Below are positions 55,884-64,000 of a stretch of DNA of 64,000 nucleotides, in pieces. This DNA comes from Endomychus coccineus (taxonomy: Eukaryota; Arthropoda; Insecta; Coleoptera; Endomychidae). The notes under the pieces are model-generated. The model was not told the origin of the DNA and did not search any database. It saw only the letters and a program-made list of their open reading frames with translations. The position numbers were made by a program, and so were the translations under genes. The stretch lies in the NCBI GenBank assembly GCA_958510875.1, contig OY294067.1:61392039-61456038 (forward strand). The letters run 5' to 3'. Position 1 is the stretch's first letter; each line of letters begins with the position of its first letter.

Positions 55884-57357
55884 AAAATGACAAGTGGTAT
55901 CAAAGCGTCTATGTGGCTTAAACCATTTCCAGAGTTGTCTATGGACATGGGAAAAGTATTCTGCTCAGTCTGCAGCAAGATTGTAAGTACAAATTTATCA
56001 TTTTCAAAGCTATACCGACTTTTCAACATAAAATTTTTTTATAAAAAAATGTGTCATAGGGAGGGCTTATTAAATATGCACAAGGTGTATTTTACGTAAC
56101 TTTTTAAGATTTCAAATATCAGGATTTTTCGGTATAAAGAGTGTTCCTTGCCTCTGGCATACAGGGTGGGGCAGACGTTAAGCGTAGTCCCAAAAATCCT
56201 TTGAAACAAAACTTAACAATTTTTTTGAATGAAACCGGTCTATGGTGGACAAAAGCACATATTCTAAAAAAAATGTTTCTTTGAATTCGGCTGGATAATT
56301 GAAAACGTATTCCAGGGTTACAAAGCGGTAATTATAACGGCTCCAAAAAAAATAAAAAGTTGGTCAATTAATAATTTATGAAAAAGTAGGTTATATTTGC
56401 ATAATTTATTATTGGGTTATCCTGTATACATCAAAATAATTATAGAATACGTGTTTTTGTCCAGCATTGACCAGCTTCATTTAAAAAAGTTGTTAAGTTT
56501 TATTTCAAATTAGTTATAGAACTACGACCGAGGCTTACCCCACCCTGTAGTCCAATATGATTTGAGAAGTTACAAACAAATTATATTGAATCTCCATGTT
56601 TCAAAATATATAGGTGCTCGTATGATGTGGAAAAAAACTTCTTACTTACTTCTTAAAAAAGTTTTCTTACACTCTGTGGCAAATAGGTGATAGCCACTAT
56701 ATGAATTAGTTTGTCAAAAATGTTACCTATTTGAAAAATTTGCTCTACATATGGTATTTCGTCTTTGTAGATTACATCTGAGGAAAGGTTTCTAATAGAA
56801 CAGCATGTTAAAACTGCATTACTTGTGGCTAAACGAAACAGAGTGACATCTGAAGGAAAAAAGCAACCGTCAATATCAAAGTGCTCTTAATCTAATGTTG
56901 CCAAAACTTCAAGTGAGCGAGAATTTCGGCAAGATTAGATAGTAAATTTAATAAAAGAATTTGAGCAAAATGCAAAAATGTTCCGGGACATATTGGGAAC
57001 CAAATATATGAAAAATTCAAAGCAGTAATTGATAAGAACCATGGCTACAAATTCCTTTTTCAAGCAGCCAATGCTTTAATTGGAGATTTTGATGAATTAT
57101 TTACATTCGAAGTAGAAATTTTGTCACATTTAAAAAACGCCCCTATTATGTCTGTTGACGTAGAGAAAAGCTTTTCTGCATTTAAACATGTGTATACTGA
57201 TAGGAGGCGAAACTTTTTGTTAGAGAAATTAGAGAAATACTCAATTGTTTATTGTTTTAATAATCAAATTAATCATGTAAGAATTGTTTTGGTAGATATA
57301 TTTTTAAATAGCAAAATATTGAACTATGTTTTGTTTTATTTCAAACTACCCCATTAA
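55884..57357 (+). pseudogene. hAT transposase, two-exon remnant
   Basis: The N-terminal frame MTSGIKASMWLKPFPELSMD is followed by GKVFCSVCSKI, the first half of a BED zinc finger. At 55983 a GTAAGT donor follows ATT in phase 0; TTTGTAG before 56771 is the matching acceptor. Exon 2 then reads ITSEERFLIEQHVKTALLVA, which completes the finger (Q-H-V), though the last His is Leu. The middle is deleted. The C-terminus (from about 57005) is YEKFKAVIDKNHGYKFLFQA, then NAPIMSVDVEKSFSAFKHV and DRRRNFLLEKLEKYSIVYCF, the hAT dimerisation domain. Not functional. Confidence 0.82.
56162..56547. mobile_element. MITE with CAGGGTGGGG ends
   Basis: 386 bp, TA on both sides (56160-56161, 56548-56549). Arms of about 130 bp are inverted copies (AAACTTAACAA...TTTTTTGAATGAA and complement). 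It lies within the intron of the hAT transposase (55983-56770). The TA site points to a Tc1/mariner-family mobiliser. Confidence 0.88.
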
Positions 57358-57533
57358 AAAGCAATTGATTGTGAAAATTAAAATATTAATTTTTAAATAA
57401 TTTCATACTTTAATTTTTTTTTTCATATTTCAACTGAATTTCTTTCATATATATGATCATATTTCCTACTTTTTTTTCTTCATATTTGCCTCACTTTAAC
57501 TATAACACAGTAATGAGAAACAATCGGAGAGTA

Positions 57534-57575
57534 AGCTCTGATCTTGGTTACTTATTAGCTGAAAGGTCCTCAGTA
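57534..57575 (+). ncRNA. Hammerhead relic, PLE family A copy 4
   Basis: CTGATCT replaces CTGATGA; a helix II, GAAAGGTCCTCAGTAC and the downstream tail are kept. It lies just right of the hAT target duplication. Confidence 0.5.
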
Positions 57576-57626
57576 CTTCAACAGTGATTTTAGTGCATAC
57601 GGGTGATTATTTCTTAGGTCAGTATT

Positions 57627-57738
57627 CTGACTATAATTTCGACGACTGACAATTCATCTTCAAAACAATGCAATATTATAATCATTCTATAGTTTCGTTC
57701 TGAAGATGACACGCTAGTTGTCGAAACTAATAATAGTG
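57627..57738. ncRNA. Pair of opposed hammerhead-like motifs, PLE family E
   Basis: Plus strand 57697-57738: GTTCTGAAGATGACA, loop, TGTC, GAAAC, TAATAATAGTG. Minus strand 57666-57627: TTTGAAGATGA... CGTCGAAATTATAGTC. They are inverted copies ~30 bases apart. Helix III ACTA/TAGT in the plus copy is longer than in the other families. The base at the cleavage position of the plus copy is G, which should not cut; the minus copy has C there but a damaged CTGA. Confidence 0.5.
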
Positions 57739-59655
57739 TTTTATTCTATCAATATGATGAATAATCTCAATTTTTATATCTATTTTATGTTTTTGGAATT
57801 CTTTACGATATTCATTTACGAAACACAAGAGCTTCAATACGTTTATGCTAAGTAAGAATCTTACTATCATTGAGTGCACAATTCAAAAATTGTTCAACTT
57901 ATTCTAAAATAAATTCTTTCTTATAATACAAATTTGAAAGAGTGATCATATAAACGAGAAAACACATGTTGCGAAATTCAATTTGTATCAATAATACAGT
58001 GTAACGGATTAAGCTGTTGTTAAACTTCTGAAATTTGGAAATTATACAGTTACATGAGGGCGAGTATAATAGCATATACGAATTGGAGACACATAACTAA
58101 CTGTTCATTTTTCCCATTGTACCAATAATTTTGCTACATATCCCTAACAGATGGCTTTCCCGTAATTGAAAGAATAGTGCGTTAAAACATGATTTATTGC
58201 ACCCCACGCCTCTACTGATTAACAATTCATATAACATTCTCTTCTGAAAGAGTAGACATCCGTACAGTTCCCCTACTCTTGAGGTAGAATCACTTTCTCA
58301 CATGTAGGAGATAGAAGATTCAAAAAAATAGTTTCCAGTGATTATCATTTGAACTATGCTCATGGCAAGTGGAAAATACGTGAATAAATAGGTGTTGGTT
58401 TACTTCCAAACATGTAATAGAGGGTATAACAGAAGCTGTTTTAAATTGGAAGAAGATAAAAACAAGGAAGACACACTTTTTTAAGTCAAACTCACTGGCG
58501 AAAACAAAAATTTTGGTTACGAGTTATAAACATAATTACCGTTTTAAAATTTTAGAAATATGTCAATATCTTGGTTGTTTGTGAAGCTAGGAGAAGCATC
58601 TTTCACATTCATGAGGGACTTTTTACTGTATAATACAGTGGCGTTGAGAAAATCTAAATAAAAGCTGCAATTTTGAGTTACGGCATAACACTTACAAATG
58701 TGAATCATAGTTGGCTGTAATCGTCTGATTGAATCTAATTCTGGGATCTCAAGACGTCGCGCTTTGGGTGTTTTGAAGATACAAGAATTCAGACCTCATA
58801 CAATGAGGAAACAACATCACTTGCAACCAACTGATCTTTTTAGAGGAATAACGAGCACTATTGGTCTGATATGAACCCTCACAGTACCGCTATCGTGCGA
58901 TCTCGAAGACGTTTTGTTTTGAGTGTTTGGTGTGCTAATAATAATAATCTTATATCAAGAAAATCTTGATAACCGTTGGTACTACAAAATCTTAAGTCGG
59001 AGAATTATTAAGGAATGCATGAACAATTTACCCTTAATCTACTCATTATAGTTGAACTGTTTCACAATTATTAAATAAAACATTTCGACATAGTTGCCTA
59101 AAAACTTTTTCCCAAAGAGGTGGACGTCACTGGCAAAATTACTGTTATGCAAAAAGGTTTAGTATGTACCACGTTCAAGCTTCTAGTCATTATCATGTAG
59201 AAATTCAGGCATTTCAACTGATGTTTTGCAATCTGCTGATATTTCTCTCTCGTACACAACAATCAGCTTTTTTTTCATCATCCCGATCCAAAAAAAATAT
59301 TGCATTGGTAATTTATTTAATAATTCATCAGAGAAAATTCTCACGTGAATTGGAAATTTTGAAATATATAATAAATCGGAAAACTGTATTTTGTTTCTTA
59401 TTTTAATGATCTAACAAGTATTTGAAAACTTTATTAAGGTATCTAAAATTTCAGAGAATACCTGGCGCAGTTGTTGTTTTTTTCAGGAAGTTAGTTCATG
59501 AGTTTTCCTACGTTTTTTCTCTGCCTCCTCAATATTTAAATTGTTGTGGATTTGATCGAAAAATATTTCGTAACTGCTAAATTCGCGTAATTTTGATACT
59601 AGTGTCTGTAAACGCGCTCTTGATTCAACGGAAATATCAATAGAAAAATATCAAA
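57739..59655. other. No recognisable feature
   Basis: AT-rich DNA. The frame 59164-59406 has no known domain. Confidence 0.45.
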
Positions 59656-59659
59656 AGAA

Positions 59660-60640
59660 AAAGGTGAGCGAGGTCACCTTTCAACGATGTTCTAAGGAGG
59701 CCAATGAACTCGTAAGTGTGACATAATCAATCAGACAAATAGCTTCCTTCTGGATAGAATCCAATAGCTTCAGCGTATATTTTGGCAGCCGAACTCGTGA
59801 ACAGGTCGAATCTGTGCTTCATAGATTATGAGGAGCTGCCATGATGTAGTTTTTGGCACGTTATAGAAAACCAAGCTTTTGTGAAGCGGTATTCGCATTG
59901 GTCCTCATATGAACATCTCATGAGAGGGTGTTGTTGATGGTGATCCTGAGCATGGAATAATTGTACCTGACATCACCATATTAGGGATTATGGGATCCAC
60001 CTTCCTGAAGAAGATGCAAGCTTGAGTTTTGGTTGCACTAAACTCTACCAGGCTATGAGATCCTCATTTCAAATTAGTTGCAAGGGCTCCAATAATTGCG
60101 TCAACCTGTTTCGCTCATCTGGTTTCATTGGATTGTACGGAGGTTCTAGATGAGAAAGCGGTGTGAAGTGTACTATTATCTGCAAAGCCTTGAACGGGAC
60201 AGGTACTCACTTCCAACCGATCATTGATATGGAGCACAAACAAAGTTGGTGCCAAGACCGATTCCTGTGGAACACCAGCGTTGATAGTCATTATATCGGA
60301 GGATAGTACATCAACCACAACAAAGAGTAATCTATCTGGGAGAATACTCGATAGTAAGTGTCAAAGTTGAGGCGGCAAATATATGACGGAAGTTTCCCAA
60401 GGAGAGTTTGGTACCAGACTCGATCAAATGCTATGGAGATATCCAATGCTACAGCTGGAGATTCCCCGTATTTTTCAATTGATTTCTGCCATACATGCTT
60501 TACGTAGGAAAGCAGGTCTCCTGTTGATCTCTGCTAACGAAAGCCATATTGCAGGTCTCTCACGATTTCAGAGATCTCTAGGTATTGAATGAGCTCGATC
60601 GTGATAATTTTAGAGAGCACACATAATAGTACAATGAGTT
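59660..60640 (-). pseudogene. Jockey-clade LINE reverse transcriptase fragment
   Basis: Minus-strand relative of 23.3-24.2 kb: DVLSSDIMTINAGVPQESVL, LFVLHINDRLEVSTCPVQ, then FADNSTLHTA. The active site FADD has become FADN. Text parallel to RYTLR/QLLIVYKA-type thumb sequence follows toward 59700, and a Q-Y-G-F-R type stretch lies near 60540. Multiple stops. Confidence 0.82.
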
Positions 60641-60954
60641 CATAATTATTGGGGAGGGTCTTGTTTCCTTTTTTTGGTATTGGTTGATATCTAGCTGTTG
60701 TCTGTTAAGTTTATAGTGATCAAACTATACTATGACGTGAACACATGTTGTTATAAACGAATTCCTATGACGAAATATGATTGTTCGCCCAGTTAAAGAT
60801 GTATTCATTATTCGAAACTGCCTCAAATAGAATATAGAATGCTGAATTTCATAATTGACTACTTCAGTAGGCTGCTTGCAGATTGTATGCGTGTGATTGA
60901 ACTGAATACTTTAGCCTCCCCTTTGAATAGATCATGAGTATATACTTTTAAAGG
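60641..60954. other. No recognisable feature
   Basis: No frame or repeat that I can support. Confidence 0.35.
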
Positions 60955-61205
60955 TATGATCCATATTCTCCTTTGAATATATCACTATTGATGAGGAACA
61001 ATCACCCTTATTCACTAAAAATACTATTAAAGTACTGAGAACCTTACGGCTACCAAATAACCAACATCAAAGTAAACTAAATTCAAAATAGAATTGTACC
61101 CGTTCAAAAACTATTTGGGGATAATGATTTGAACAATAGGTTACTCTCAGTTGGAGATGAATCGGAATTTAATAAATTGCTTTTTTGTGTATACATTTTA
61201 ATCCC
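60955..61205 (-). mobile_element. PLE family A tail, minus strand
   Basis: Complement of 54275-54480: AAGCAATTTATT, GATTCATCTCCAAC-type and CCCAAATAGT words recur in order, followed by the ribozyme relic at 61033-61074 (TACTTTGATGTTGG...GTAAGGTTCTCAGTA), whose two core strands are both mutated. Confidence 0.7.
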
Positions 61206-61790
61206 TTCCAAATTAACTAGATATTTTTTTTTCCAATTTCAAACGATTTGGCCAATTTTTGGCAAAAAGACCAAAACATGACCAGAATTCTTGAAAATGG
61301 ACACATAGAAAATGTTGGCGTATGGTTTTCGAGTGATGAGCATTGATAACAGATCAGAAAGTGTTATACCATGTTCCAATTTTGTACATAACTAAAGCTC
61401 TCAGTGCTGCCAACTGCATAGCAGAGAAAAAATGTTGGCATTTATTGAATATTGATGGCCAAAGGACCCTCTACGACTAGCACCAAATACCAAAGTGTTA
61501 TATAACGTTCCAAAATTGAATATTTTCTGGGGCGGCTAATTCAAAATGGGGCGGGGTGGGAGGTCCAACTCACATAGGATTAAATATCCAGATTAATAAT
61601 TGCTAAAACATAACACATATGCCAAAAAGTTATATTTCAGGCCCAAAATATGTATCTATCTCCTAGACTATAGTGAAGTGTATCTCAATAATGCACACCA
61701 GAATTGTAAATCAAAATTAATGTTATTGCATTAGTACATTTGAGTCGACTTACGGTTCTTCAAGTTTCCCTGAATTGAGTATCAACGTAG
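61206..61790. other. Unassigned, weak internal repeat
   Basis: AAAGTGTTATA(C/T)(C/A)A(T/C)GTTCCAA(T/A)TTG-like text occurs twice (about 61358 and 61492). Nothing else. Confidence 0.35.
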
Positions 61791-61819
61791 ATATCTTAAA
61801 TGCAATCAATACAGTTTTT

Positions 61820-63566
61820 CTGAATTAGAAGTCAAATTTGAATAGTAAAATCAATACTGACAAGAAAATCAGTAATCCCAACTTTTATCTTTTTCCTACT
61901 TGCATAGAGGAAGTAACCAACATAACAAAATCTCTAAAAAACATAGGCTCAGTAGGGCATGATCAGATTCCAATTAAATTGATCAAATACGCTTTACTAG
62001 AATTGGCAACCCCCCTTACGTACATTATCAACAATTGTCAGGGCACATTTCCAGATGAGTTGAAACTTGTTCAGATTCTCCCTATTCATAAGAAGAGACC
62101 AACAAATATTATTTCGAATTATAGACCTATTTCTCTGCTGAGTAAACTTAGCAACGTGTTTGATAAAATCATATGCACAAGACTAACATAGTTTTTAGAG
62201 AGGCATAACGTAATATTCGAAACACAAAATGGATTTAGAAAAGGTAAATCTAGTAGTACAGCTGTATATTAAACTCTTCGTAAGAATATAAGGTCGCTCA
62301 ACGATCAATTCTGTTAATGTGCCTTTACTTGAGCAAAGCATTTGACAGTGTGGACCACAATATTATTAAATAAATTGGAAATGCATGTTGTGACCTGCAT
62401 GGTGCTGAGCCTCTTTATATCATACCTATCAAATCGCTACCAATATGTGATCAGCAAAGATTAATTAGGAAATCTAGTTAGATCAGACAAGATCAGAAAT
62501 ATACAAGGGAGTACCGCAGCGATCAGTGTTGGGGAATCTTTTGTATGTAGTATATACAAATGATTTACAGGCTGGAAAGTTCTGAACAGTTTGCTGATGA
62601 TACGTCGATTACACTTCCAGTTTCTCCGTCTGATGCAATTGACGTGAGGGTTTTTGAAACTCTGGGGCAAATAGTTGGTTTTCTGACAATAATTTGAAAA
62701 TGAACTGTGACGAAACACAGTTAGTGCAATTTATTTATCAATCAAACAAAAAATTATACTTAACAACCCTGTAGACACCCTCAAATCTGTGCGGTATTGT
62801 CCTTTTCTGGGTATTATCATTGATTCAAGACTTGACTGGTCCATGCAGATTGACAAGGTGGCGAAATCTCTATCAAGGCATTGTTTTGCCCTAAGAACTA
62901 TTTCAGTACTAGTAAGTATTCAAGCCTCCTTGACTGCCTATCACGCTTATGTCCAATCTACTCTAAACATTTTTGGGGCCACTCGGGCGACGTACAGAGG
63001 GTGTTTGCTGTTCAAAAAAGCTGTAAACAGTATTTTGTAGGGAATGGAATACTCACCATACATAGCTTATATATTTATGAGGTACCTAGTATCTTTGCTT
63101 GCAAAAATCTTGAAATATTCAGAGACTACTCACAGAAACACGATCATGGCACAAGATATAAAAACAACTATGAGTGCAACAAATTAAACTTTACCGTTCT
63201 ACAAAAAACTTTGAGTTCACTATCCTAAAAATATTCAATAAATTGCCTTCATCACTGCAAGAACTGCCTACTCTAATCTTGGAAAACAAGTTACAGAAAA
63301 TACTCATTCATAAAGCATGATATACGCTCAATGATTATTTACCTGATCCCCATATACAAGTAGATATTCTTTGAAGTGTTTCTCATGTTCCATGAAGTAT
63401 GCTATTGCATATCTGTAGAATAATTTCACTAATTTCAATTATTGAATATTTCATTTTATTGCAGTATTATATTTCAACTATTTAACTATTATCTGACGTG
63501 TTCTACGCCACTTGAGCGCACATCTGCATAACTTGAACGAATAAAGGATCTATCTATCTATCTATC
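61820..63566 (+). pseudogene. CR1-like LINE, 5'-truncated, with microsatellite 3' end
   Basis: ORF2 from the fingers to the end: SVGHDQIPIKLIKYALLELA, then NYRPISLLSKLSNVFDKII (frame 61838-62191). Shifted frames read ETQNGFRKGKSSSTAVY, the region before the active site, and YCPFLGIIIDSRLDWSMQID (from 62789). The active-site region near 62590 appears only as broken text (FADDT-like GATGATACG). The C-terminal part runs to about 63320. The 3' end is AATAAAGGA followed by TATC repeats (63549-63566) rather than poly(A); LINEs of the CR1/jockey superfamily with short-repeat ends are known. Many stops. Confidence 0.8.
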
Positions 63567-64000
63567 ATGTGAAAGAAAAGTGCATTAGCGATACGTTCCA
63601 GAATTATAGTCTTGTTGCAATCATTTCATTCAATAATCGAAATGATTGAGGGAAGTCAAGGAAAAAAATATATAAAGCATCGGTCGTTACTAGAGAATAT
63701 TCGATGGATTGTTGTACCCATAAATCGAATCGTACAAATTGTTTGCTTCAAATCACTAACTGTGCTTTGCATAAAAACAAGTGCCGCAATGATGAAGGGG
63801 ACAGACAACAAATCAGTCGATTATTAAATCGGCTTATGGCAGGCGTTCACAATACAATCGCAGAAATACTCAACCTGTTAAAATACAACATGTGACAGAA
63901 ATGAATGGGCAGCATAAAATGATCATTCGTTTCGTAGTTTTCTGCTCAACTTGTATTGCTGAATTGTTCCGGTATTAAATTTCCATGGCCATTATGATGT
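63567..64000. other. No recognisable feature
   Basis: Two overlapping frames (63612-63827, 63704-63895) have no known domain. Confidence 0.35.

Larger units (their letters stand above)
55063..57498 (+). mobile_element. hAT transposon carrying a SINE and a MITE
   Basis: 8-bp target duplications ACTATAAC at 55055-55062 and 57499-57506 are identical. The ends TAAAGTGAGG and CCTCACTTTA are inverted, and subterminal CATATTT-rich repeats follow on each side. It sits in PLE family A tail DNA. Taking out the SINE (55073-55417) and MITE (56162-56547) leaves about 1.7 kb, so it is an internally deleted hAT with both ends and parts of the transposase. Confidence 0.9.

Noticed and set aside
1..64000. 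CRISPR arrays, operons, bacterial promoters
   Set aside because: The window is eukaryotic; regularly spaced repeats found are transposon-internal tandem repeats.

Overview
The window looks like AT-rich nuclear DNA from an insect. The support is: (1) a nuclear mitochondrial insertion carrying an ND1 gene that reads only in the invertebrate mitochondrial code (TGA=Trp, AGA=Ser); (2) an arthropod mix of transposons (P, mariner, hAT, jockey/R1/CR1-like LINEs, Penelope-like elements); (3) a TATA/Initiator/CAAAATG gene start of insect type. A beetle is plausible, but I cannot prove the order. There is no convincing conserved host protein gene apart from one small secreted-peptide reading frame near 7.75 kb. 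The window is best read as a transposon-dominated intergenic or intronic region with a few GC-richer islands.

Layout. 0-3.5 kb: LINE reverse-transcriptase relic, ND1 NUMT and two perfect duplications. 4.4-6.2 kb: a 1.0-kb P-type element inserted with an 8-bp target duplication into a Penelope-like element (PLE), then PLE tails with hammerhead-type ribozyme motifs. 7.7-7.9 kb: promoter and small secreted peptide. 8.5-11.1 kb: jockey tail, broken mariner gene, 1.8-kb inverted-repeat element. 12.3-15.3 kb: a mariner-like element with ~600-bp terminal inverted repeats inside another TA-flanked element. 15.6-16.6 and 22.0-22.4 kb: GC-rich non-coding islands. 17.4-19.2 kb: complete-ended hAT. 23-24.7, 26.4-27.2 and 59.7-60.6 kb: jockey and R1-like LINE fragments. 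28-45 kb: PLE copies of several families, a 32-kb foldback element, a palindromic PLE insertion at 36.1-36.6 kb and a 1.05-kb retroposon-like insertion at 39.2 kb. 45.7-53 kb: hAT end, LINE end, complex foldback elements and a 717-bp near-identical duplication. 53.2-57.7 kb: PLE copies split by a hAT element that itself holds a tRNA-derived SINE and, in its intron, a MITE. 61.8-63.6 kb: 5'-truncated CR1-like LINE ending in a TATC microsatellite.

The most interesting theme is the PLE set. At least five sequence families in this window end in the same architecture: CTGANGA, usually one extra T, a short hairpin, GAAA, a minimal third helix and, in the best copies, a closing helix. This is the hammerhead ribozyme plan known from Penelope-like elements. 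About fifteen copies in different states of decay, including a near-perfect head-to-head pair, make the window a natural mutational series of that ribozyme.
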